DNA of 64,000 nt from positions 1 through 64,000 of the forward strand of contig DASVQQ010000031.1 in the NCBI GenBank assembly GCA_036389035.1, given 5' to 3'. How positions within the stretch are numbered: the stretch's first letter is position 1; every line of letters begins with the position of its first letter. This DNA is from Jatrophihabitans sp. GTDB taxonomy: Bacteria; Actinomycetota; Actinomycetes; Mycobacteriales; Jatrophihabitantaceae. Below, piece by piece: positions 26,354-34,777 of the stretch. The notes under the pieces were generated by a model. It was given only the letters and a program-made list of their open reading frames with translations. It was not told where the DNA came from and did not search any database. Made by a program: the position numbers and the translations under genes.

Positions 26354-27514
26354 TCACAGGCGCCGCAGCGCCGCTGTCGCGGGCCCCACCATGGCCCGCA
26401 CTGTCTTGCCGTCAGAGAATTCACCCAACGCCTGCATCTCCCAGACGCCTGTCGGAGTGCGTGACAGCGTCACCATCAACACGCCGGTGTTCGGCTGGGA
26501 TTCGGACAGATCGAAACGGACCAGTTCGGTGTTGGTCCGCGCATCGACGAGGCGGCAGAAAGCCCGCTCGATTTCGGTGAACTTCTGCCCGCGGAATGAG
26601 TTTATGGTGAACATCAGGTACTTCACCGCCAACGGCAACTTGCCGAGATCGACCTTGATCTGCTCGTCGTCGCCCGCGCCCTGGCCGGTGAGGTTGTCGC
26701 CGGAATGTTTTATCGCGCCGCCGAAGGCCTTCTTGTGACTGAACCACACCAGATCCAGTGCCTGGAACTGGGAGTCGAATGCGATGACGGAGGCGTCGAG
26801 GTCGATGTTGCGCCGCCCCGGCGCCGGGTCCCAGCCCAACCCCATGACGACCGAGGTCAGCGGTGGCGCGCCGGTCTTGGTGAGGCTGACGCGTTGGTTC
26901 TTGCGAAGATCGACCCGGCCTTTGTCGAGGTTGACCGGGCCGGTGGCGACCGGTGGCGGCGTGGGTGGCATGAATGGCGTGGTCGGCGCCGCAGGCGGTG
27001 CGGGCTGGTCGTCGACGGTGATGCCGAAGTCGGTGGCCAGGCCGGCGAGACCGCTTGAGTAGCCCTGCCCGATCGCCCGGAACCTCCACTGCCCGTTACG
27101 GCGGTACAGCTCGCCGCCAATGAACGCGGTCTCGGAGGTGGCAGTCATGGCGAACACGGCCAGTTCGGCGCCGGTGTCGGCATCACTGAGCCGTAGCGCG
27201 AACTGCGGAACCTGACCGAAGGTGCCGCCGTCCGCGGAGCCGACCAGGACAACCCGATCGATGACGGCCTCGATGCCGGAAAGCCGGATCTCGAGGGTGT
27301 CGGCGCCGGGCGCCTTTCCGACGTGCCGAATCGTGGACGCGGCGTGCTGCGGCTGGTTGTAGAAGATGAAGTCGGCGTCGGAGCGGACCTTGCCCGTATC
27401 GGTCACCAGCAGCGCAGAGGCGTCGAGGTCGACCGGGCCTCCTGCCCAGGTGAGCGTCGCGCGAACAGCGTCGGCGCCGACCGCGATGTTGGAGCCCATG
27501 CTCATGCTCGTCAT
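26354..27514 (-). CDS. protein with two TerD-type domains
   Basis: 386 aa built of two beta-sandwich TerD/CABP domains, about 8-165 (VDLDASALLVTDTGKVRSDADFIFYNQ) and 205-380 (IDLDASVIAFDSQFQALDLVWFSHK, AIKHSGDNLTGQGAGDDE), joined by a proline-rich linker near 168-195 (PAPPAAPTTPFMPPTPPP). TerD domains bind calcium through acidic loops such as DLDAS and GDNLTGQGAGDDE and occur in tellurite/stress-resistance and envelope-stress systems. Here it is not accompanied by TerB, TerC or TerZ genes, so it is a solitary member. The start could also be one of the two Met codons just downstream. Confidence 0.9.
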   Translation of the reverse strand: MTSMSMGSNIAVGADAVRATLTWAGGPVDLDASALLVTDTGKVRSDADFIFYNQPQHAASTIRHVGKAPGADTLEIRLSGIEAVIDRVVLVGSADGGTFGQVPQFALRLSDADTGAELAVFAMTATSETAFIGGELYRRNGQWRFRAIGQGYSSGLAGLATDFGITVDDQPAPPAAPTTPFMPPTPPPVATGPVNLDKGRVDLRKNQRVSLTKTGAPPLTSVVMGLGWDPAPGRRNIDLDASVIAFDSQFQALDLVWFSHKKAFGGAIKHSGDNLTGQGAGDDEQIKVDLGKLPLAVKYLMFTINSFRGQKFTEIERAFCRLVDARTNTELVRFDLSESQPNTGVLMVTLSRTPTGVWEMQALGEFSDGKTVRAMVGPATAALRRL

Positions 27515-27580
27515 GAATGGTCATGATGCCGCATGGGATCGGAGTAGGGCCTTGGTTGCTCTGACCGAGCGGAGCAGGAG

Positions 27581-28258
27581 CTAGTTGGCCTGCGCGACGT
27601 AAAGTGGGCTGGCCAAAATCACCTGGTCAGCTTGCAAACCGAAGTCGTTGCTCGCTGCGCCCCAAACCAACCGCTTCGCTACAAACTCAACCTCTTGCAG
27701 CGGCCCTTTAGCCTGGCTTGCTGCTAGCTCGGTCGCTCGGAGTTCCCAATCAGGGCCAGCGTCGCCGTAAGGGTCGTCGGCCGCCGTCGGGCCTAGCGCA
27801 CCGTCTCGCTGAAGAGCGTTAAGCAAAGCGCCTGTCCCGGAGCTGGAGTGGGTCGGCGACTTTCCGCTGCCACCAAAGCTGTGCTCTATCGACCCTCCCA
27901 GACCAATTATGGTCTCCGGCGTCTGACCGCCGAAGAAGACGACCTTGGCACTTGCCTCCATGCCATACGGTCCCCATCTCATTGGAATCGATCCCCAGAG
28001 GTAGGGACCCGGCTGGTCAATGCTTCCAATTAGCGACTTCTGTTCTAAGTGGGCCAAAACAATCTTTAGGCGGGACGAGAGTGTGTCAGGTCGCGGCGCA
28101 GGGCTGAACTCAGCGGTGATCATCTTCAGATTGATGGTCAGCTTCTTGGCGATGCCTTTAAGGACGCCTGGGTCGATTTGAGCGAACAGAGAGTCAATTT
28201 TGGGCGGCGACAGGTACATAAACGGCTTCGGCCAGACATCCCACGCTTCTGCACTCAT
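27581..28258 (-). CDS. hypothetical protein resembling the SAVMC3_10250/DUF7019 group
   Basis: 225 aa. The order YLSPPKIDSLFAQID, LVKLK-like KKLTINLKMITAEFSP, then GSIDQPGPYLWGSIPMRWGPYG and VVFFGGQTPETIIGLGGSIEHSFGG resembles a family of uncharacterised actinobacterial proteins I know as SAVMC3_10250/DUF7019; I am not certain of the assignment. No signal peptide. Codon use is less GC-rich than that of the genes to the right of 29200, consistent with acquired DNA. Function unknown. Confidence 0.65.
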   Translation of the reverse strand: MSAEAWDVWPKPFMYLSPPKIDSLFAQIDPGVLKGIAKKLTINLKMITAEFSPAPRPDTLSSRLKIVLAHLEQKSLIGSIDQPGPYLWGSIPMRWGPYGMEASAKVVFFGGQTPETIIGLGGSIEHSFGGSGKSPTHSSSGTGALLNALQRDGALGPTAADDPYGDAGPDWELRATELAASQAKGPLQEVEFVAKRLVWGAASNDFGLQADQVILASPLYVAQAN

Positions 28259-28665
28259 GATCCGAGTGTCTCAGCTCAACAGTGTCTTTGACACAGCGCG
28301 TTCGGTTACTGATAAACGTCGGCGACGTGCCCGCATGGCCGCCACCGGCCGGTAGTTATGTGCACAAGCCGACGCCTGACAAAATCGTTCGAGCGAACGA
28401 GCCGCGTCCTTTGAGATGAATCACGCGCCAGCCAGTTACCGAACCCACCAACGGCTGCGGGAGTTGCTGGCGCAGCCGCACGCGCTCCACCAACTCGTCG
28501 GCTGTAAGTAGTCATGGTCGCCATGTTGGCGACAATGGGGAGACGTCGCGGCGGAGCTTGACCACGCCAAGGTACGCATCACATTGACGTCCCACTCGCA
28601 CGCAGGACCCCCCTTCAGCGTGAGGCAGCCACTCGCCTCGCCGCGCTTATCTACGGAGCGACTTC
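28259..28665. other. intergenic region with no supported gene
   Basis: 407 bp. Short open frames exist on both strands (for example 28306-28524 on the minus strand) but none has a ribosome site or recognisable composition. The last 16 nt carry the GGAG of the following small gene. Confidence 0.6.
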
Positions 28666-28956
28666 ATGACTCAGCAGAAAACGACAGTTGCTACCGAGGA
28701 CCTTGGTGCCGCACTCACCTACCTGGAAGGCCTGGTGCACCTGATTCGCCGCCTGGAAGGCGCTCAGGGGATCGGTCGAACGTTCGCAACTGACCTCGCC
28801 CAGTCGCTACAGGACATGGATACTGAAGATTCGTACTACTTCGCCCCGCTTCGATACGAGACTGCGGTCCCCGGCATGGGCTGGGATGCGGTAGCCACGC
28901 AAATCGCCGACGTCCGTCATCGTCTGGTTGAGGCATACGGCAATGACGTTCTCTAA
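28666..28956 (+). CDS. small hypothetical protein
   Basis: 96 aa, starting at ATG with CGGAG 8 nt upstream. Mostly helical and acidic (LGAALTYLEGLVHLIRRLEG, FATDLAQSLQDMD, VATQIADVRHRLVEAYG). No membrane segment and no family I recognise. It lies alone in the accessory segment next to tRNA-Leu, facing it. Confidence 0.6.
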   Translation: MTQQKTTVATEDLGAALTYLEGLVHLIRRLEGAQGIGRTFATDLAQSLQDMDTEDSYYFAPLRYETAVPGMGWDAVATQIADVRHRLVEAYGNDVL

Positions 28957-29014
28957 GCAGAAGTATCAACGCAGTATCACGAGCCGGACGGGGGGAGTCT
29001 GCCGCCGGACGACA

Positions 29015-29055
29015 CAGGGCCCCGATCCCAGCGTTTCCGCGGAACCAGGGCCCTG
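29015..29055 (-). terminator. hairpin terminator downstream of tRNA-Leu
   Basis: CAGGGCCC at 29015-29022 pairs perfectly with GGGCCCTG at 29048-29055, with an inner TTCCGCGGAA palindrome. It lies 19 nt beyond the 3' end of the leftward tRNA gene. No T run. Confidence 0.6.
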
Positions 29056-29073
29056 AGGCTGTCTCAACCAGCG

Positions 29074-29157
29074 TGTCCGAGGGGGGACTTGAACCCCCAC
29101 GCCCGTTAAGGGCACTAGCACCTCAAGCTAGCGCGTCTGCCATTCCGCCACCCGGAC
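29074..29157 (-). tRNA. tRNA-Leu (anticodon GAG)
   Basis: 84-nt class II tRNA. The acceptor arm GTCCGGG pairs with CTCGGAC (one G-U), there is a D-arm, anticodon stem CTAGC/GCTAG with loop TTGAGGT giving anticodon GAG, a long variable arm (GCCCTTAACGGGC), and a T-arm TGGGG-GTTCAAG-TCCCC. The CCA end is not encoded. It decodes CUC/CUU leucine codons. Its 3' end faces the lower-GC accessory region. Confidence 0.96.
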
Positions 29158-29218
29158 GAGTGCGAGCAGGAGTCTAGCCGAAGTCGATTCCCATCCCGGG
29201 CACTGGTAGGAACTACTC

Positions 29219-30577
29219 ATGACCTCCGCAGCCGAGCAGAGCCAGAGCCAGAGCCCGCAGAGCCAGAGCCCGCAGAGCCGACAGAACACCGTGACCGCCG
29301 CCGACGAGGTGGCGACCCTGCTGACCGAGCTCATCCGGATCAACACCTCCAATCCCACCCACGTCGAACGACCGGCCGCGGAGTGGGTGGCCGAGAAGCT
29401 GGACGAGGTCGGCATCGCCTCGACCATCCTCGAGGCCGCGCCGGGACGCGCCTCGACTATCGCCCGGGTCACCGGCAGCAACCCGGACCGGCCGCCGCTG
29501 CTGATCCACGGCCACCTCGACGTGGTGCCGGCCGACGCCTCGGAGTGGACGGTCGACCCGTTCGCCGGCGAGATCTCCGACGACTACGTCTGGGGCCGGG
29601 GCGCGGTGGACATGAAGGACATGGACGCGATGACCCTGGCGGTGATCCGCGAGTGGGCCCGGACCGGCGTGCAGCCCGAGCGCGACATCGTGCTGGCCTT
29701 CGTCTCCGACGAGGAGGCCGGCGGCAAGCAGGGCGCGCACTGGCTGGTGGACAACCACCCCGACTACTTCGCCGACTGCACCGAGGCGATCAGCGAGGTC
29801 GGCGGCTTCTCGGTCACGGTGGGCGCCGACCTGCGGCTGTACCCGCTGCAGACGGCGGAGAAGGGCATCGGCTGGCTGAAGCTGCGGGCCGAGGGGCGGC
29901 CCGGGCACGGCTCGATGATCCACGGCCACAACGCGGTCACCGAGCTGGCCAAGGCGGTCAGCCGGATCGGCCAGCACGAGTTTCCGATCCACGTCACCCC
30001 GACCGTCCGGCAGTTCCTGACCACGCTCGGCGAGGTGACCGGGCTGCCGATCGACCCCGATGATCCGGAGCCCGCGCTCAAGCACCTCGGCGCGATGGCC
30101 CGGATGATCGGCGCCAGCCTGCGCAACACGGCCAACCCGACCATGCTGCAGGCCGGCTACAAGGCGAACGTGATTCCGTCCAGCGCCGAGGCGACCATCG
30201 ACACCCGGTTCCTGCCGGGTTACGAGTCCGAGCTTTTCGACACCATCGACGAGCTGATCGGCGAGCACGTCAGCCGCGAGTTCATCACCAAGGACATCGC
30301 CGTGGAGACCGGCTTCGACGGCGCCGTGGTGGACGCGATGGCCGCGGCCCTGAAGGCCGAGGACCCGAACGGCGTGCCGGTGCCCTACCTGATGTCCGGT
30401 GGCACCGACGCCAAGTCCTTCTCGCTGCTCGGCATCCGCAACTTCGGGTTCTCACCGCTGCTGCTGCCGCCCGAGCTGGACTTCTCCTCGCTGTTCCACG
30501 GCATCGACGAGCGGGTGCCGGTCAGCGCGCTGCAGTTCGGCGTCCGGGTGCTGGATCGGTTCCTGCGCAGCTGCTGA
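29219..30577 (+). CDS. M20/M28-type zinc peptidase (ArgE/DapE family)
   Basis: 452 aa. Catalytic landmarks of M20 dipeptidases: HGHLDVVPAD (metal His and Asp), WGRGAVDMKDMDAM (bridging Asp), FVSDEEAGGKQGAHW (catalytic Glu pair), and SGGTDAKSF and LFHGIDE near the C-terminus for the last metal ligand. The N-terminal 20 residues are a Gln/Ser/Pro repeat encoded by short tandem repeats at 29233-29280, unlikely to be part of the fold. Typical actinobacterial M20 protein of unknown specificity, probably cytosolic peptide or acyl-amino-acid hydrolysis. Confidence 0.93.
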   Translation: MTSAAEQSQSQSPQSQSPQSRQNTVTAADEVATLLTELIRINTSNPTHVERPAAEWVAEKLDEVGIASTILEAAPGRASTIARVTGSNPDRPPLLIHGHLDVVPADASEWTVDPFAGEISDDYVWGRGAVDMKDMDAMTLAVIREWARTGVQPERDIVLAFVSDEEAGGKQGAHWLVDNHPDYFADCTEAISEVGGFSVTVGADLRLYPLQTAEKGIGWLKLRAEGRPGHGSMIHGHNAVTELAKAVSRIGQHEFPIHVTPTVRQFLTTLGEVTGLPIDPDDPEPALKHLGAMARMIGASLRNTANPTMLQAGYKANVIPSSAEATIDTRFLPGYESELFDTIDELIGEHVSREFITKDIAVETGFDGAVVDAMAAALKAEDPNGVPVPYLMSGGTDAKSFSLLGIRNFGFSPLLLPPELDFSSLFHGIDERVPVSALQFGVRVLDRFLRSC

Positions 30578-30587
30578 GCGGTGCGAG

Positions 30588-30818
30588 TCAGGCGCTGAGG
30601 CCCGGCATCGGCACCGGCTCGGCGGCCCGTCGCTTGCGCCTGAGCAGGACCTGACGCGAGCCGTCGGAGTATCTGCGTACGCGGGCGAGTTCCCAGCCGC
30701 CGTACTCGGCGTGCAATGCGAGCCGCACCGCCGCGTTCACCCTCGTGACGTCGGAGGGGATCCGCAGCGGTGCGTACTCCCAGTCTGGGTCGGCGTCCGC
30801 CATGGTCTGGGTCGGCAT
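30588..30818 (-). CDS. DUF5703 family protein
   Basis: 76 aa. The pattern DWEYAPLRIPSDVTRVNAAVRLALHAEYGGWELARVRRYSDGSRQVLLRRK matches the short actinobacterial DUF5703 family, a conserved cytosolic protein of unknown function that often lies beside M20 peptidase genes. It is convergent with the M20 gene here, with 10 nt between the stops. Confidence 0.85.
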   Translation of the reverse strand: MPTQTMADADPDWEYAPLRIPSDVTRVNAAVRLALHAEYGGWELARVRRYSDGSRQVLLRRKRRAAEPVPMPGLSA

Positions 30819-30941
30819 GGCTCAATTGTGCCCCTGCCAGGCCGCCCGCTGTCCAGCGACAGCCGCCTACTTCGACCGGCGGGCCGGAGGCCGTTGATCA
30901 GCGTGGTGGCCTGGCCGGCGGCGCGCCAGGCCGCACCGCCG

Positions 30942-32519
30942 TCAGCGCGCCCGCACGGTCACGGTGTGCAGCCCGGTCGCGCCGGACGGGAACGGGTCGC
31001 TGTCCGCCGTGACCTGCGGGTTGCCGTCCTGGTCGAAGGCCCGCACTCGCAGCCGGTGCTGCCCGGCCGACTCCGGCGTCCAGAGGTAGACCCACTGCCG
31101 CCAGGTGTCCACCGACGGAACCGGCGCTAACCTGGCCGGCTGCCAGGCGCCGTCGTCGACCTGCAGCTCCACCCGGGAGACGCCCACCTGCTGGGCCCAG
31201 GCCACCCCGGCGACCGGCACCGTCGAACCCACCGCGACGGCTCCCGGCGGCACCGGCCGGTCGATCCGGGATGCCAGCTTGATCGGCCCCTGGGCCGCCC
31301 AGCCGCCCTTCACCCAGTAGGCCTGGTAGTCGGCGAAGGTGGTGGCCCGCAGCTCGGTGATCCACTTGCAGGCCGAGACGTAGCCGTACAGGCCGGGCAC
31401 CACCATCCGGACCGGAAAGCCGTGCGCGGCGGTCAGCGGCTCGCCGTTCATGCCGACGGCCAGCATCGCGTCCCGGCCGTCCATCACCACCGCGGTCGGC
31501 GAGCCGATCGTCATGCCGTCGCTGGACGAGGCGACCAGCTGGTCGGCGCGCGGCGAGATGCCGGCCTCGCGGAGCAGGTCGGCCAGCAGCACCCCGCGGA
31601 AGGTCGCGTTGCCGATCAGGTCACCGCCCACCTCGTTGGAGACGCAGGCCAGGGTGATCCAACGCTCCACCAGCGGTCTGGCCAGCAGATCGGCGAAGCT
31701 CAGCGTCAAGGGCCGCTCGACCATGCCGGAGATGCGCAGCTTCCAGGTGTCGGGATCGAGCTGCGGCACCCTCAGCGCGGTGTCGATCCGGTAGAAGCGG
31801 TCCACCGGGGTCCGGAACGGGTACCCGTTCTTGCCCAGGTCGAAGTTGTTGGCGCCGGCCGTGCCGCCGGCGGCCCCGGCCGAGGGCGACGAGCCGGGGC
31901 CCGACACCGGTTCGGGCAGCCGGATCGCCGCCCGGGCCGCCGAGACGTCGTAGCGGCGACGCTGTAGCGCCCGACCGCCCAGAACTCCGAACACCGCCAG
32001 GCCGGCGCCGATCAGCCCGCCCTGCAGGAACCGGCGCCGATCGGCCAGCAGAGCCCCCGGTGGGCGGGGCTCGAACGCGGTGCCGGCGGCGGCCCGGACC
32101 AGCGCGGCGAGGGCGGCCATCGCGGCCAGCGCCCCGACGATCGAGGGCAGCGCGTCGCTGGTGCGGGAGGCGTTGGCGGTCAGCGCGCAATAGCCGCCCA
32201 GCACCCCGAGCAGCGCGATGCCGGCCAGCCCCAGCCGCAGGGACCGCATCGCCAGCAGCCCGATCAACACCGCTAGCACCGCCAGCACCGCATAGATCCC
32301 GCCCAGCAGGACGGCCTTGTCAGCGGTGCCGAACTGCTCGATCGCCCACCTCTTCACCGGTTCGGGGGTGAGCAGGATGAACCGGTTGCCCACCGCGATC
32401 ACCGGTGAGGCCGCCGGCCGGAGCAGGGCGGCGACCAGCTCGCCGACGCCGACCGCCACGCCGGCGGCCAGCAGGCCGACCGCGGCCGGAACCGCGAGCC
32501 GGCGCAGGGGGAGGGTCAC
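30942..32519 (-). CDS. membrane-anchored sulfite-oxidase-like molybdopterin oxidoreductase
   Basis: 525 aa. N-terminal half: three to four membrane helices (residues 10-35, 68-88, 95-115, 125-145), then a further hydrophobic segment after RRRFLQGG (160-180). From about 235 an oxidoreductase molybdopterin domain (PFRTPVDRFYRIDTALRVP, the molybdenum-ligand Cys in ITLACVSNEVGGDLIGNA), ending with a sulfite-oxidase dimerisation domain (IDRPVPPG to HTVTVRAR). Family members with fused membrane helices are common in actinobacteria and reduce or oxidise small oxo-compounds at the cell envelope; substrate unknown. Confidence 0.9.
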   Translation of the reverse strand: MTLPLRRLAVPAAVGLLAAGVAVGVGELVAALLRPAASPVIAVGNRFILLTPEPVKRWAIEQFGTADKAVLLGGIYAVLAVLAVLIGLLAMRSLRLGLAGIALLGVLGGYCALTANASRTSDALPSIVGALAAMAALAALVRAAAGTAFEPRPPGALLADRRRFLQGGLIGAGLAVFGVLGGRALQRRRYDVSAARAAIRLPEPVSGPGSSPSAGAAGGTAGANNFDLGKNGYPFRTPVDRFYRIDTALRVPQLDPDTWKLRISGMVERPLTLSFADLLARPLVERWITLACVSNEVGGDLIGNATFRGVLLADLLREAGISPRADQLVASSSDGMTIGSPTAVVMDGRDAMLAVGMNGEPLTAAHGFPVRMVVPGLYGYVSACKWITELRATTFADYQAYWVKGGWAAQGPIKLASRIDRPVPPGAVAVGSTVPVAGVAWAQQVGVSRVELQVDDGAWQPARLAPVPSVDTWRQWVYLWTPESAGQHRLRVRAFDQDGNPQVTADSDPFPSGATGLHTVTVRAR

Positions 32520-32663
32520 CTGTCCATTCTGACCCGGCCCGCCGGCCTCGGTTGGCGGGACCGCGCCGATCGTTGGCCCCGGGGCAGGGTGCTGCTTGGT
32601 GTGTCGCCCTGCTGCGCGGCCAACGATCAGCCAGCTGACCCGGCTCGCCAGCTGGGCGGGGCG

Positions 32664-34715
32664 TCAGCGTTCGGAGGCCGAGTGCAGGGCCGTCACCAGC
32701 ATCGTCCGGCGGGGTTTGGCCCCGATGTCGCGGACGGCGCGGGCCAGCGCGGGGCCGCTGCCGTGCACCACCGACAGGTGCGCCCGGGCCCGGGTCAGCG
32801 CGGTGTAGACCAGCGGCCGGGACAGCATCCGCCCGGCCTCCGGCGGCAACACCACGATCACGCCCCGGAACTCCGAGCCCTGCGCCCGGTGCACCGTGAT
32901 CGCCCAGCCGTGGCTGATGTCGGCCAGCGTCTTGCCCGACACCTCGGCCAGCGCGGGGGTCGTGGTGCCGAAGTCGATGGTGACCACCTTGTCGCGGACC
33001 GCGGTCACCGTGCCCACCTCGCCGTTGGCGAAACCGGTCGGGCTGGCCTCGAGGTGGTTGGCGGTGGCCACCACCCGGTCACCGGGGTCGAACCGGTTGG
33101 CGCTCTTGCGAAAGGGCGAGGGGTTGAGCCGGGCCTTGAGGGCGGCGTTGAGTTCGATGGTGCCGGCCGGGCCGCGGTGCACCGGGGTGACGACCTGGAT
33201 CTGATCGGCCTCGATTCCCAGCGCCCGCGGGATCGAGTCGGTCATCAGCTGCACCACCCGGTGGGCGCAGTCGGCCGACCCGCGGGCCGGGACGATCACC
33301 ACCTCGCGATCGGGGGAGTCGACCGCCGGCAGCTGGCCGGACCGCACCGCGGTGGCCAGCCGGGCGATCGCGCCACCGGCGTCCTGGCGGTACAGGGTGG
33401 CCAGCTCCACCACCGGGACGGCGCCGGAGGCGATCAGGTCGGCCAGCACCTGGCCCGGCCCGATCGAGGGCAGCTGCGCCGAATCACCCACGATCATCAG
33501 GTGGGTGCCGTCGGCGCAGGCCCGCAGCAACGCCGCGGCCAGCTCCACGTCCAGCATCGATGCCTCGTCGACGACCACCAGGTCCTCATCCAGCGGCCAG
33601 TCCGCGCCGCGGGCGAACCCGGCGCTGAAGTCGATCTCTCCGCTGTCGCCGGAGCGCGGCTGGACGCCCAGCAGCCGGTGGATGGTCATCGCCTCGGCAT
33701 CGCAGAGCTCGGCCAGCCGCTTGGCGGCCCGGCCGGTGGGCGCGGCCAGCGCGACCGACTTGCCGACCCGGGCGGCCTCGCGCACCACGGTGGCCACGGT
33801 CCGGCTCTTGCCGGTGCCGGGGCCGCCGGTCAGCACGCTGACCCCGTGGGTCAGGGCGTTGCCGACCGCGCTGCGCTGCACCTCATCCAGCCCGTCCGGC
33901 TCACGGTCCTGGTCGGCGGGCGCGGCTGGCGTCGCGGTGGCCGGCATGTCGGACTTCGCGGCGGCGCTCTTCTTGGACCGGCGGGGCTTCTTGGCCGGCG
34001 GCAGCAAGGGCTTGGCCGAGCCGACCAGCCGGTGCACCGACTCGGCGATCTCGGCCTCGGCCGCCGCGTAGCGGGCCAGCGCCAGCATCGGCTCGGCCGC
34101 CAACGGCGCAGGCCCAGCCGACTCCACCAACCCAGCAGGCCCAGCAGGCCCAGCAGGCCCAGCAGGCCCAGCCGGCCCAGCAGGCTGGACGGCCGCCGCC
34201 CGCACCGCCTCACCGGCGCAGGCGTCGGCGATCGCCCGGTCCGGGTCCGGGATCCGGTAGAGCTCCAGATCCAGGCGCACCTCCGACACCGGCCACACGG
34301 TGTGGCCCTCGCGCGCCACCCGGGCCAGCACGAAGCCCACCAGGGCCCGGGACCGGCGCGGGTCCGACAGCTCGACGCCGGCGATCGCCACCCGGGCCAG
34401 CGCGTCGGCGTCGGGCACGTCCACCCCGGGCAGTTGAAGCAGCCGCCACGGGTCATCGCGCAGCAGCCGGTGCGCGCCGGCCCCGAACACCTCGACCGCC
34501 CGCCCGGCCAGCCGGGCCGGCAGGCCGGCGGCAAGCAGCAGCTGGACCACCTCGTAGGCCGGCTGGGCGGCCAGGTACGCCGAGAACAACCGGCCGGCCC
34601 GGAGCTGGCCCACCCTGGGCAGCCGGATCAGCGCCGCGACGCTGACATCCTGCGGGCCGCGGATGCCGGCCTCGGCCAGCTCGGCCGCCAACGTGGTGCC
34701 CAGCCCCGGCCACAA
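32664..34715 (-). CDS. RecD2-like ATP-dependent 5'-3' DNA helicase
   Basis: 683 aa. N-terminal helix-hairpin-helix part (residues 1-150), then superfamily 1B helicase: Walker A GGPGTGKSRTVATVV near 295, Walker B VVVDEASMLD near 380, VTPVHRGPAG, and motif VI AITVHRAQGSEFRGVIVV near 620. There is no RecB or RecC gene nearby, which fits the standalone RecD2 group that unwinds from a 5' end. Residues 180-205 carry a six-fold Pro-Ala-Gly repeat linker. The first available start is TTG 34715, but the frame is open and protein-like for about 20 codons upstream to the end of the aldo/keto reductase gene, so a non-standard CTG start is possible. Confidence 0.9.
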   Translation of the reverse strand: MWPGLGTTLAAELAEAGIRGPQDVSVAALIRLPRVGQLRAGRLFSAYLAAQPAYEVVQLLLAAGLPARLAGRAVEVFGAGAHRLLRDDPWRLLQLPGVDVPDADALARVAIAGVELSDPRRSRALVGFVLARVAREGHTVWPVSEVRLDLELYRIPDPDRAIADACAGEAVRAAAVQPAGPAGPAGPAGPAGPAGLVESAGPAPLAAEPMLALARYAAAEAEIAESVHRLVGSAKPLLPPAKKPRRSKKSAAAKSDMPATATPAAPADQDREPDGLDEVQRSAVGNALTHGVSVLTGGPGTGKSRTVATVVREAARVGKSVALAAPTGRAAKRLAELCDAEAMTIHRLLGVQPRSGDSGEIDFSAGFARGADWPLDEDLVVVDEASMLDVELAAALLRACADGTHLMIVGDSAQLPSIGPGQVLADLIASGAVPVVELATLYRQDAGGAIARLATAVRSGQLPAVDSPDREVVIVPARGSADCAHRVVQLMTDSIPRALGIEADQIQVVTPVHRGPAGTIELNAALKARLNPSPFRKSANRFDPGDRVVATANHLEASPTGFANGEVGTVTAVRDKVVTIDFGTTTPALAEVSGKTLADISHGWAITVHRAQGSEFRGVIVVLPPEAGRMLSRPLVYTALTRARAHLSVVHGSGPALARAVRDIGAKPRRTMLVTALHSASER
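34131..34185. repeat. 9-bp tandem repeat encoding (Pro-Ala-Gly)6
   Basis: Six copies of CCCAGCAGG, the fifth with one change, inside the helicase gene. Read on the minus strand they encode a Pro-Ala-Gly linker between the N-terminal and helicase parts. Copy number is likely to vary between strains by slippage. Confidence 0.85.
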
Positions 34716-34777
34716 CCCGGCCGAGCAGAACGCGGCGAACGCCTGATCGGCCGGGTGCTCAGTCGGAGACGCTCCGG

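Noticed and set aside
28306..28524. 72-codon minus-strand open frame
   Set aside because: No ribosome site, no recognised similarity and an Arg-rich composition typical of antisense frames.
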